From JANNSW01 sp031431235 (lineage in GTDB: Bacteria; Pseudomonadota; Alphaproteobacteria; Rhizobiales; Hyphomicrobiaceae): DNA of 7,481 bases. Of the stretch, positions 1 to 6,406 are shown piece by piece (the first letter of the stretch is position 1; every line of letters starts with the position of its first letter). The notes below the pieces were generated by a model. It was not told the DNA's origin. It searched no databases and saw only the letters and a list, made by a program, of their open reading frames with translations. The translations under genes were made by a program, and so were the position numbers. The stretch is taken from NCBI GenBank assembly GCA_031431235.1, contig JANPDA010000318.1:1-7481 (forward strand). The letters run 5' to 3'.

Positions 1-128
1 GCAACCTCGTCGAGCGGTTCTTTTGCAAAATCAAGCAATTCCGCGCCATCTCAACGCGCTACGACAAGCTCGCGAACACTTTCCTTGCGGCGGTGGCGCT
101 GGTTTGCGTACTGTTCTGGCTCAACTGA
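1..128 (+). CDS. IS5-family-like transposase, C-terminal fragment (cut by window start)
   Basis: Reading from base 3, 41 codons stay open to a TGA at 126-128. They begin NLVERFFCKIKQFRAISTRY and continue DKLANTFLAAVAL. The pattern (N-[LI]-[IV]-E-R-F-F-x-K-[IL]-K-x-F-R-x-I-x-T-R-Y-D-K) is the conserved C-terminal block of DDE transposases of the IS5 family (IS427/IS1031-like groups), containing the final catalytic Glu, here the E of the VERFF motif. These enzymes cut and rejoin the ends of their own element. Only the tail is visible; the rest lies to the left of the window, so intactness cannot be judged. The gene runs convergently toward rodA. Family assignment rests on motif recognition alone; the subgroup is uncertain. 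Confidence 0.85.
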   Translation, partial: NLVERFFCKIKQFRAISTRYDKLANTFLAAVALVCVLFWLN

Positions 129-138
129 CGACAGGCCC
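1..138 (+). mobile_element. Right end of an IS5-family-like insertion sequence
   Basis: The transposase stop is followed within about 10 bases by GACGACAGGCCC and then CTAG (138-141). IS5-family elements commonly keep the transposase stop very close to, or inside, the terminal inverted repeat, and several insert at YTAR-type sites such as CTAG, so I place the element boundary at about 137-141. The left end and the target duplication are outside the window, so the boundary is an inference. The insertion sits about 130 bases past the rodA stop and does not interrupt any gene visible here. Confidence 0.55.
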
Positions 139-210
139 TAGTGTCCTGCTCCCGAATTGTCGACGTGTTTGCAGCAACCCCAGATCGGCAATTGCGAAGC
201 GCCACACGAG

Positions 211-256
211 TGTTCCGTCCCATTCATTCGGGGGACCAAATGAATGTGTGAGAACA
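211..256 (-). repeat. Imperfect palindrome directly downstream of rodA
   Basis: Arms CATTCATT (221-228) and AATGAATG (239-246) are perfect 8-nt inverted copies around a 10-nt loop. Outside them, beyond symmetric 5-nt unpaired stretches, TGTTC (211-215) pairs with GAACA (252-256). In the rodA transcript this hairpin starts 12 nt after the stop codon. No U-tract follows the stem on the - strand, so it is not a classical intrinsic terminator. It could be an mRNA 3'-end stabiliser, a factor-dependent termination region, or a binding palindrome. The AT-rich arms stand out against the GC-rich surroundings. Confidence 0.5.
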
Positions 257-268
257 TGAGCACCGCCG

Positions 269-1423
269 TCAACGCAGCAGCAGGCCGAGCTCGCCTGCCC
301 GCAGCCGTTGCCGGCGATGGACGAAGGCATTCATCGCGAGGCCGAGGCCTGCCAGCGTTGCCAGCAGCGAGGTCCCACCATAGGAGACGAGCGGCAGCGG
401 CACGCCCACGACCGGCAGCGCCCCCATCACCATGCCCAGGTTTACCGTCACATGCAGGAACAGAGTGGTCGCCACTCCCACGCACACCAACCGGCAGAAC
501 AGGCTGCGGCAGCGCAAACCCATCCCGATCAGGCTGAACAGCAGCACTCCGAACAGGCAGATCAGGATCGCACCGCCGATGAAACCCGTCTCCTCGGCAA
601 TCAGTGCAAAGATGAAATCCGTGTGCTTTTCGGGCACGAAATCGAGCTGGGACTGGGTTCCGTGCAGCAAACCCCTGCCGGTGAGCCCGCCGGCGCCGAG
701 CGCGATCTTGGCCTGGGTGATCTGGTAGCCCATGCCGAGGGGATCGGCCTCGGGATCGAGAAAGACGAGAACGCGCCTCTGCTGGTAGTCGTGCAGGTAG
801 TCCCACGATAGCGGCACGACGGCCGCGGCTCCCGCGACCCCAGCGGCGAGGTACCAGAAGCTGGTGCCAGCGCAGAACAGCACCGTCAACCCGATCGCCG
901 CGACCAGGATCGCGGTGCCGAGATCGGGCTGGGCGAGGATCAAGGCCGCCGGCACCAGTATCATGAGCAGCGCTGTAGCCACATGGGCCCAATGCGACAT
1001 GGCATTGGCCGGGACGCCCTGCAGATAGCGAGCGAGTGCGAGCACGAGCGCGACCTTCATCGGCTCGGCCGGCTGGAACGAGAGGGGACCGAGCGTGAGC
1101 CAGCGTTGCGCGCCCAAGGCCTCGTTGCCGAAGTACGGAACCGCCGCCAAGGCCGCGAGCAGCAGGGCGTAGGCCGGGTAGGCGAGCCCGAGCCAGAACC
1201 GCAGCGGCAGCACGGCGATGACGATGACGACCGCGAACCCTGCGACCAGCCGCGCCACATGGCGCATGGCATAGGGCTCCATGCTGCCGCCAGTGACCGA
1301 GAACAAGGCAGCTACGCCAGCCGCCCCGATCAGCACGGCTGTGAGTGGAGCGATCACCGGGGCGGACGCGAGCTTGGCGGCGAGCGATCGGTGATCGAAA
1401 CGGGCGGAGGTGGTTGCTGTCAT
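269..1423 (-). CDS. rodA: Peptidoglycan glycosyltransferase RodA (SEDS family)
   Basis: This 384-residue polytopic inner-membrane protein polymerises lipid II into glycan strands for lateral-wall growth, working with its partner transpeptidase PBP2. SEDS-family hallmarks are present in order: QRWLTLGPLSFQPAEPMK (about 106-123), LAQPDLGTAIL (163-173), the extracellular-loop block DFVPEKHTDFIFALIAEETG (261-280) whose Asp269 corresponds to the conserved catalytic aspartate region, and the C-terminal VNLGMVMGALPVVGVPLPLVSYGG (split at about 327-350). Many hydrophobic segments alternate along its length, and the size matches the family (about 370-400). The ATG lies 8 nt after the mrdA stop with no strong Shine-Dalgarno sequence, which suggests translational coupling to mrdA. 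It is the last gene of the elongation operon. One mild oddity is QPAEPMK where QPSE(L/F)MK is more usual. Confidence 0.96.
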   Translation of the reverse strand: MTATTSARFDHRSLAAKLASAPVIAPLTAVLIGAAGVAALFSVTGGSMEPYAMRHVARLVAGFAVVIVIAVLPLRFWLGLAYPAYALLLAALAAVPYFGNEALGAQRWLTLGPLSFQPAEPMKVALVLALARYLQGVPANAMSHWAHVATALLMILVPAALILAQPDLGTAILVAAIGLTVLFCAGTSFWYLAAGVAGAAAVVPLSWDYLHDYQQRRVLVFLDPEADPLGMGYQITQAKIALGAGGLTGRGLLHGTQSQLDFVPEKHTDFIFALIAEETGFIGGAILICLFGVLLFSLIGMGLRCRSLFCRLVCVGVATTLFLHVTVNLGMVMGALPVVGVPLPLVSYGGTSLLATLAGLGLAMNAFVHRRQRLRAGELGLLLR

Positions 1424-1431
1424 CGCAGGGC

Positions 1432-3312
1432 TCAGCCGTTCGGTTTCGTGGCGAGGGGGGCGGCATCTGCTCGCGCAGCCGTGGGCGCGTCCAGCGGATA
1501 GGCCGGCTGCGACAGCGGGTCCCGCTCGAGCAGCATGGTCATCACGTCCCGCACCAGGGGAGCGGCGACTTTGGATCCACCGCCGCCATGCTCGACGATG
1601 GCCGCGACCGCATAGCGCGGCGCGGAAGCCGGAGCATAGCCGACGAACAGGGAATGATCGCGCAGCTTGCGCTCGAGCGAGGCCGAGCTGCGGCCGTGAG
1701 AAGCCCGCGAGACCTGGGCGGTGCCGGTCTTGCCGGCCATGATGGCGCCGCGGATCGGCAGCGACGCGCTCGAAGCCGTGCCGCCGCCTTCGTTGACGGC
1801 CGCGATCATGCCCTGGCGCACCAGCTCGAGCGACCCGGCATCGAACGAAAGGGTGGCTGCGGGCGCTGCGGAGCGGCCATGGTCGGGGCGCAACAGCTTG
1901 GGCTCGATCGCCCTGCCGGTCGCAAGGCGCGCCGTCATCACGGCCAATTGCAGGGGCGTTGCGAGCACATAGCCCTGGCCGATCGCAGCCAGCAGGGTCT
2001 CGCCGGCATACCAGCGGTTGTTGAGGGCGGCTTGCTTCCAGGCGGGATCGGGTATGAGGCCCGGCTTCTGGCCGCCGATGCCGCATTCGAGGGCGCTGCC
2101 AAAGCCGAGCTTGCGGGCGGCCGCCGCGATCCGCTCGATGCCGCACAGCCGCGCGAGCTCGTAGAAATAGACGTCGCAGGATTCTTTCAACGCGTCGTGC
2201 AGGCGAACGCTGCCATGCCCGCCTAACTTCCAGCAGCCGAACCTCTGGCCCGACAGCTCGAGGCTGCCTTGGCAGGTGAAGCGGGTCTTGTGGGTCACGA
2301 GGCCGGCGTCGAGTGCTGCCATCGCGGTCACCATCTTGAAGGTGGAGCCGGGTGGGTATTGGCCCCTGATCGCCTTGTTGACGAGTGGGTCGCCCTCTCG
2401 ATCGACGAGTTGCTGCCAATCCTCCTTGTTGATTCCCTCGGCGACGGACGCGGTGTCGTAGGTGGGCGTCGAGGCCATGGTCAGAACCTCGCCGGTCTGG
2501 GCGTCGAGCGCGACGACAGCCGCGAAATCCTCAGCCGCCATCCGCTTCAGCACGCTCGTCTGCAGATCGGTATCGATCGTCAGGACGAGATCGCTGCCAC
2601 GGATGCTCGGGCGCTCGTCCAGGTCGCGCACGATCCGGCCGTGGGCATCCACCTCGCGGGTGATCTCGCCGGCGCTGCCGCGCAATGCAGTCTCCATGCC
2701 AAGCTCGATGCCAGCTTTGCCGATCCGCACGCCTGGCAGTCGCAGCGAGGGATCCGTGCTCAGGTCCTGCTGGTCCGGCGCGCCCACGAGCCCGACCACA
2801 TGCCCGATGTCGGCGCCGCGGAAGTAGTGGCGCACGGCACCCGTCTGGGTGAAGACGCCGGGCAGCTGGGGTGCGAGCACGCTGATGCGGGCAAGCTCCT
2901 CCCAGGTCAGGCCCGAGCGGACGAGAATGGGTATGAGACGGCTCTGGCGGCCGGCGAGGGCGAGGATGCGTTCACGATCCTCCGGAGTGATTGCGATCAC
3001 CTTTCCGAGCCGGCTGACGATGCTTGCCACATCGCCGGCGAGATCCGGCACGACGGCAGCCTCGAGGCGTTCCTCGCTCTGGGCGAGCACGATGCCGAAG
3101 CGGTCGCGAATATTGCCCCGGATGGGCGCGCTGCCCTGGGTGCTGATCCGATTCTCGTCGGCGAGCAGCTGATAGCGGCGGGCGTGGGTCACCTGGATGT
3201 CATAGAGCCGGTGACCGAGCACGCCGAGGAGTGCAGCCTGCGCCGACCCGAGCAGCAGGGCGCGCCGGGTGAAGCGGCCGTGCCGCCTGCTCTCGCTTTC
3301 GAACCCCGGCAT
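1432..3312 (-). CDS. mrdA: Penicillin-binding protein 2 (peptidoglycan D,D-transpeptidase)
   Basis: The 626-residue class B PBP cross-links new peptidoglycan during cell elongation and is the partner of RodA. Its layout is a short Arg-rich cytoplasmic tail, one N-terminal membrane anchor (about 16-36), a PBP dimerisation/pedestal domain (about 60-230, with RGNIRDRFG at 65-73), then the transpeptidase domain. The active-site motifs are complete: STFK (323-326, nucleophile Ser323), SCD (378-380, the SxN-equivalent), and KTGT (528-531). Length is close to E. coli PBP2 (633). The same frame stays open 218 codons upstream through mreD, but the start used here, MPGFES, has a GGAG Shine-Dalgarno (3323-3320) 7 nt before the ATG and gives the normal family length. 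Its ATG overlaps the mreD stop by one base (TGATG), a coupling arrangement. It is the target of mecillinam-type beta-lactams in other bacteria. Confidence 0.96.
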   Translation of the reverse strand: MPGFESESRRHGRFTRRALLLGSAQAALLGVLGHRLYDIQVTHARRYQLLADENRISTQGSAPIRGNIRDRFGIVLAQSEERLEAAVVPDLAGDVASIVSRLGKVIAITPEDRERILALAGRQSRLIPILVRSGLTWEELARISVLAPQLPGVFTQTGAVRHYFRGADIGHVVGLVGAPDQQDLSTDPSLRLPGVRIGKAGIELGMETALRGSAGEITREVDAHGRIVRDLDERPSIRGSDLVLTIDTDLQTSVLKRMAAEDFAAVVALDAQTGEVLTMASTPTYDTASVAEGINKEDWQQLVDREGDPLVNKAIRGQYPPGSTFKMVTAMAALDAGLVTHKTRFTCQGSLELSGQRFGCWKLGGHGSVRLHDALKESCDVYFYELARLCGIERIAAAARKLGFGSALECGIGGQKPGLIPDPAWKQAALNNRWYAGETLLAAIGQGYVLATPLQLAVMTARLATGRAIEPKLLRPDHGRSAAPAATLSFDAGSLELVRQGMIAAVNEGGGTASSASLPIRGAIMAGKTGTAQVSRASHGRSSASLERKLRDHSLFVGYAPASAPRYAVAAIVEHGGGGSKVAAPLVRDVMTMLLERDPLSQPAYPLDAPTAARADAAPLATKPNG

Positions 3313-3950
3313 CAGTCGACTCCATTGGCGGCCATCATGCCCGCCTCGCCGCCCAGAGATCTGAGCGCGAGAGCGAGCGGCAGATAGCCGGTGATGCCGG
3401 CTGCAGTCGCATAGAGGATGAGCTGGAGGTCGAGCAGCGTCAGATAATAGAGCGAGGCGATGGCCCAGCCAAAGCCCGCCACCAGCGGCAGGCAGAGCGC
3501 AAAGCCGAGCCAGCTCTGGTGCATGTTGCTGCCTCCAGCCCAATGGCGGCCGGTGAAATCGCCGAGCGCGAGGCCGATCAGGAACAAGAGCGCCCAATAG
3601 CCGAGCGGACCGTCGGTCACGAGATCGGTCATGAGGCCGGCGGAGAAGACGACGAGGCCGAGGAGCTGCGACGGGCGGCGCTCGGCCCAGAAGAAGACGG
3701 TGCCGAGTGTGAGGAACGGCAATCCGAACGCCACGAAACCGGGAACCCGCCAGGGCATGACCGAGATCGCTGCGGTCACGAGCACCGTCAGCGCCGGCAG
3801 CAGCGCCAGCGACCAGAGCCTGGCCGCTTGCCGTCGGCGCGGTGACTGGAGATCCGAACCGGTGCCGTGGGACCCATGCTGGCCTCGTGCCAGCCCCATC
3901 GTGCTCAGGGTCGGCAGCTGCGAGGTCCGGCTGAATTGGCTGGCGGGCAT
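3312..3950 (-). CDS. mreD: Rod shape-determining protein MreD
   Basis: This 212-residue integral membrane protein of the elongasome is thought to link MreC and the PBP2/RodA synthases. A roughly 40-residue Arg-rich N-terminal tail precedes about five or six hydrophobic segments (near 47-64, 70-88, 95-112, 117-131, 148-168, 172-197). Between them is the family-like stretch GLMTDLVTDGPLGYWAL (105-121), which corresponds to the conserved G-L-x-x-D...LG core of MreD. The start at 3950 is supported by a GAGGT Shine-Dalgarno 9 nt upstream that overlaps the mreC stop; a Met at residue 18 is the alternative start. The position between mreC and mrdA strongly supports the call, because MreD sequences are poorly conserved. 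The stop shares one base with the mrdA start. Confidence 0.92.
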   Translation of the reverse strand: MPASQFSRTSQLPTLSTMGLARGQHGSHGTGSDLQSPRRRQAARLWSLALLPALTVLVTAAISVMPWRVPGFVAFGLPFLTLGTVFFWAERRPSQLLGLVVFSAGLMTDLVTDGPLGYWALLFLIGLALGDFTGRHWAGGSNMHQSWLGFALCLPLVAGFGWAIASLYYLTLLDLQLILYATAAGITGYLPLALALRSLGGEAGMMAANGVD

Positions 3951-3959
3951 GGCGTGGCG

Positions 3960-3964
3960 ACCTC
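3960..3964 (-). promoter_or_regulatory. Ribosome binding site of mreD, overlapping the mreC stop
   Basis: On the - strand GAGGT ends 9 nt before the mreD ATG, and its first two bases lie inside the mreC TGA stop. This fixes the upstream start of mreD (212 aa rather than 195 aa) and suggests that ribosomes finishing mreC help initiation on mreD. Confidence 0.6.
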
Positions 3965-4877
3965 ACGGCTTGCTGGAGGCGATGGCCTCGGCTTGCCGCG
4001 GCAGCAGGCCGCCATTGGCAAGCTCGAGACCCGGCGCCTCGAAGAAGAGGATGCTGACGAAGTCGAGCGCTGCGAGCTGCGCCGACGGCTCCACTTGTGG
4101 AGAGGGCCCGGTGCTGGCGACGCGGCCAATCCTGAGGCCCTTGGGCAGCAGCCCGTCCTGTCCCGACGTCACGATGGCATCACCGACTTTCAGCTCGGTG
4201 CTACCCGGCAGGAATTCGAGCACCGGCCTGCCCGAACCCTTGCCACGGACGATCGCGCGCTCGGCCGAGCTGCCGACGAGAACGGGAATGCGGCTGTTGA
4301 AGTCGGCCAGCAGCAGCACACGGGCCGCATTCGCACTCGTCTCGACGACCCGGCCGACAAAGCCGTTGCTGTCGACCACGGCAAAGCCGTTGCGGATACC
4401 TTGGCTCGCACCGACATTGAGGAGGACGCTGCGCGTGAACGGGCCGCGACCTTCGGCGACGACGCGAGCCGTTGCAAAGGTGAAGCCGCGATCCTTGACG
4501 CCGTTGAGGAGCTTGCGCAACTGGTCGATCTCGGCCTCGAGCTGGCGTGCCCGCCACTGCCATTGCTCGAGCCGCTGTTTCTCCTGCTTGGTGCGCTCGA
4601 GCTCGGCCAGCACGTCGCGATAGGTGTCGAGGTTGCGGCGCAGGCGCTCGATATAGGCAGCCGGCTGCGAAAGGACCCCGAGGAGCGGCGTGATCGCCTC
4701 GATGGTCTCAGTGCGCAGTGCGCGAACCGCGTGATGCTCGGCCTTGCTGAGGACCAATAGCGCGACCGAGGCGAACCCCAGTATGACCAGCAGGGCGCCA
4801 CCCACCTGCGCGCGCCGGCCGGATGCCGGCTCATGCCGCTGGCGGCGGGTAAAACCGTCATGGCGCAGGAGGCTCAT
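3963..4877 (-). CDS. mreC: Rod shape-determining protein MreC
   Basis: The 304-residue bitopic inner-membrane protein forms periplasmic filaments that position and activate PBP2/RodA. A basic cytoplasmic tail (1-25) is followed by one membrane segment (about 27-44, GGALLVILGFASVALLVL), then a charged coiled-coil helix (about 75-125, with RTKQEKQRLEQWQ), then the double beta-barrel MreC domain. Within the latter, GFAVVDSNGFVGRVVE (164-179), GDAIVTSGQDGLLPKGLRIG (232-251) and a C-terminal DFVSILFFE (272-280) match family hallmarks. Length is typical of proteobacterial MreC (about 280-370). An AGAGG element lies 13 nt before the ATG, somewhat distant, but no closer in-frame start exists. It follows mreB by 59 nt and precedes mreD by 12 nt. 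Confidence 0.95.
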   Translation of the reverse strand: MSLLRHDGFTRRQRHEPASGRRAQVGGALLVILGFASVALLVLSKAEHHAVRALRTETIEAITPLLGVLSQPAAYIERLRRNLDTYRDVLAELERTKQEKQRLEQWQWRARQLEAEIDQLRKLLNGVKDRGFTFATARVVAEGRGPFTRSVLLNVGASQGIRNGFAVVDSNGFVGRVVETSANAARVLLLADFNSRIPVLVGSSAERAIVRGKGSGRPVLEFLPGSTELKVGDAIVTSGQDGLLPKGLRIGRVASTGPSPQVEPSAQLAALDFVSILFFEAPGLELANGGLLPRQAEAIASSKP

Positions 4878-4936
4878 GGTGCTCGGGTGTCCTCTTTGTC
4901 GGCGGACCGGATTGCAGCCCTGCGCGGGCGTGAGCG

Positions 4937-5977
4937 TCAGTGCGGCGTGATCAGGAAGTCGGAGAATTCCGAGCGGTGCTCCAGCACGAGCCCGCAGCCG
5001 AGCACCACGCTCTGCAAGGGCTTGGGCGCCATGAAGAAGTGAACTCCGGTGCGGCGCTGCAACTCGATGTCGAGCTTGTCCAGCATCGCACCGCCCCCCG
5101 TCAGGCAGATGCCGCGATCGACGATGTCGGCCGAGAGCTCAGGGGGAAGCTGCTCGAGCGTGCGGGCGATCACCTCGGCGATCGTGTCGATCGTGTCGCT
5201 GAGCGCGTGGGCGATGTCGGTCGGACGCAGCACGATCTCGGTCGGCGAGCCACGCTTCAGGTCCCGGCCGCGGATCTGCACATCGACCGCCTTGCCGTTC
5301 GCCGTCTCCGTGGCGACGCCGGCCTCGATCTTGATCTTCTCGGCGTTCGCTTCCCCGATCAGCAGATTGTGCTCGCGCCGCACGTAGCGAATGATCGCCT
5401 CGTCCATGGCGTTGCCTGCGCACCGGATCGAAATGGCACGCATGACGCCGCCCGAGGCGAGCACGGCAATGTCGGTGGTGCCGCCGCCGATGTCGACAAC
5501 CATGCAGCCTTTGGGCTCGTTGACGGGCAGGTTGGCCCCTAGAGCGGCGGCGACCGGCTCCTCGATCAGGAAGGCTTTGCGGGCGCCTGCGCTCAGGGTC
5601 GATTCGTAGATCGCGCGGCGCTCGACGGGCGTCGAGCTCGCCGGCACGCAAACGAGGATCCGCGGGCGCAGCAAGCCGGAACGCTTGCGGGCGAGCACGA
5701 TCAACCGGCGGATCATCTCCTCGGCAGCGATGAAGTCGGCGATCACGCCGTCACGCAGGGGACGCACGATCTCGATGCCTTCGGGCGCCCGGCCCAGCAT
5801 GCTCTTGGCTCTGGCCCCGACCGCGACCACCTCGCGGGTCCCATTCTTGCCTTTGATGGCGACGACCGAGGGCTCGTCCACCACCACGCCACGTCCGGGG
5901 ACGTAGATGAGGGTATTGGCGGTTCCCAGATCGATAGCGAGGTCCTGCGAGATGACCTCGAGCACTTGTTTCAGCAT
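4937..5977 (-). CDS. mreB: Rod shape-determining protein MreB (bacterial actin)
   Basis: This 346-residue actin-fold ATPase polymerises at the cytoplasmic membrane and steers lateral-wall synthesis. The nucleotide-binding elements are intact: phosphate-1 loop DLGTANTLIYV (16-26), catalytic-Glu region LIEEPVAAALGA (137-148), phosphate-2 loop VVDIGGGTTDIAVL (160-173), and adenosine motif LTGGGAMLDKL (292-302). The MLKQVLEVISQDLAIDLG start gives the usual MreB length; the frame stays open 34 codons further upstream, but those residues do not look like MreB. An AGGGG element (5994-5990) lies 12 nt upstream. It is the first gene of the operon. The segment RCAGNAMDEAI replaces the GGDKFDEAI-like form of E. 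coli; I believe AGN-type versions are found in alphaproteobacteria. The C-terminus (SVVLGCGLVLEH) resembles the alphaproteobacterial form. Confidence 0.97.
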   Translation of the reverse strand: MLKQVLEVISQDLAIDLGTANTLIYVPGRGVVVDEPSVVAIKGKNGTREVVAVGARAKSMLGRAPEGIEIVRPLRDGVIADFIAAEEMIRRLIVLARKRSGLLRPRILVCVPASSTPVERRAIYESTLSAGARKAFLIEEPVAAALGANLPVNEPKGCMVVDIGGGTTDIAVLASGGVMRAISIRCAGNAMDEAIIRYVRREHNLLIGEANAEKIKIEAGVATETANGKAVDVQIRGRDLKRGSPTEIVLRPTDIAHALSDTIDTIAEVIARTLEQLPPELSADIVDRGICLTGGGAMLDKLDIELQRRTGVHFFMAPKPLQSVVLGCGLVLEHRSEFSDFLITPH

Positions 5978-6057
5978 TGCGAGACGTTGCCCCTGTCCAC
6001 ACGAATTCCGCATGGGCGTATTAACGATTGGTTCACGAAAGACTGCGTGCGGAGGTT

Positions 6058-6074
6058 CGCAACAATCATGCCAG
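6058..6074 (-). promoter_or_regulatory. Candidate sigma-54 (-24/-12) promoter upstream of mreB
   Basis: The - strand reads CTGGCATGATTGTTGCG, which matches the RpoN consensus YTGGCACG-N4-TTGCW except for T in place of the C of CAC and the final W. The essential GG and GC dinucleotides are separated by exactly 10 bases. Transcription would begin near 6047, leaving a 5' leader of about 70 nt before the mreB ATG. No enhancer-binding-protein site was identified. A motif this short can occur by chance, and mre operons are usually transcribed by housekeeping sigma factors, so this is only a candidate. Confidence 0.25.
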
Positions 6075-6257
6075 GGCAATGACCGTCTGCTTGCTGCGCA
6101 TGCGACCTTCGGTACTGGGCCCCGCTCGGGTGACTGCTGTTCCCTCAGATGTCCGTGGGCTGGCTGGCCCGCGGCTGCACATTGGCTCTCCTCGATCTCT
6201 CGGCCATCGATCGGCTCGCATCGCTTCAGGACGCGGCTCGGTGCGACCGATTTTGCT

Positions 6258-6299
6258 CCCGGACGAGCATCGTCATGAAACTACACGATCTTGTCCGGG
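6258..6299. repeat. Hairpin-forming inverted repeat in the leuA-mreB intergenic region
   Basis: CCCGGACGAG (6258-6267) pairs with CTTGTCCGGG (6290-6299) over 10 bp including one G-T pair. After a single bulged C the stem continues with ATCGT (6269-6273) and ACGAT (6285-6289), closing an 11-nt loop. Neither strand shows a convincing T-run after the stem, so a terminator role is doubtful. It might be a dispersed palindromic repeat or part of a structured leader or small RNA. Confidence 0.45.
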
Positions 6300-6337
6300 T
6301 TGTCTGCAATCCATGCAGGCGGCCGCGTAAGCAGATA

Positions 6338-6400
6338 CCGCAGCGCAAATGGCCAATCGGGCCCGCCGGGACCGGGCTGCCCATGTCAGTTGCGCTGCGG
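6338..6400 (-). terminator. Possible leuA 3'-end stem-loop / transcription terminator
   Basis: Six bases past the leuA stop codon, CCGCAGCGCAA (6338-6348) and TTGCGCTGCGG (6390-6400) form a perfect 11-bp stem around a 41-nt GC-rich loop, which itself contains a nested GCCCG/CGGGC hairpin. The position immediately after the gene suggests transcription termination or 3'-end protection. No U-tract follows on the - strand, which weakens an intrinsic-terminator call. Confidence 0.35.
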
Positions 6401-6406
6401 GCCTGC

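Larger units (their letters stand above)
5978..6406. other. 429-nt intergenic region between leuA and mreB
   Basis: No convincing protein or RNA gene lies here; the open frames crossing it on both strands have compositionally unremarkable translations with no recognisable domain and no good ribosome site. Starting from the leuA side it contains an 11-bp inverted repeat (6338-6400), a second hairpin (6258-6299), and a third, shorter stem (CCGTGGGC 6153-6160 with GCCCGCGG 6167-6174, one G-T pair, 6-nt loop). Nearer mreB are a sigma-54-like motif (6058-6074) and a TTAA-N7-TTCA sequence (6021-6035). The mreB promoter is expected in this stretch. I do not see a clear TTGACA/TATAAT pair close to mreB. 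Confidence 0.6.

Noticed and set aside
1424..2419. Upstream in-frame extension of RodA to 716 residues, a possible PBP2-RodA fusion.
   Set aside because: The extension is the off-frame shadow of mrdA; PBP2 is encoded separately in another frame and ends with its own stop 8 nt before the rodA ATG.
2269..3387. 372-codon open frame on the + strand antisense to mrdA, with similar long antisense frames at 1345-2226 and 3867-4760.
   Set aside because: They lie opposite well-supported genes, have compositionally biased translations rich in Arg, Gly, Ala and Asp without recognisable domains, and are expected shadows in GC-rich coding DNA.
3313..3966. Upstream in-frame extension of PBP2 to 844 residues.
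   Set aside because: It overlaps mreD entirely, does not resemble any PBP domain, and the internal ATG at 3312 has a well-placed GGAG site and gives the normal family length.
5403..5436. MreB segment RCAGNAMDEAI in place of the GGDKFDEAI-like form known from E. coli, considered as a sign of an unusual paralogue.
   Set aside because: AGN/GGN-type variants are, to my recollection, present in alphaproteobacterial MreB, and all nucleotide-binding loops are otherwise intact.
5978..6079. N-terminal extension of MreB (34 extra residues).
   Set aside because: The extra residues have no MreB character, and MLKQVLEVISQDLAIDLG aligns with the normal start of MreB proteins.
6028..6330. 100-codon + strand open frame in the leuA-mreB intergenic region, and a 116-codon - strand frame at 6226-6576.
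   Set aside because: Neither has a recognisable domain or a convincing ribosome site; the second begins inside leuA in a different frame. Both are explained by high GC content.
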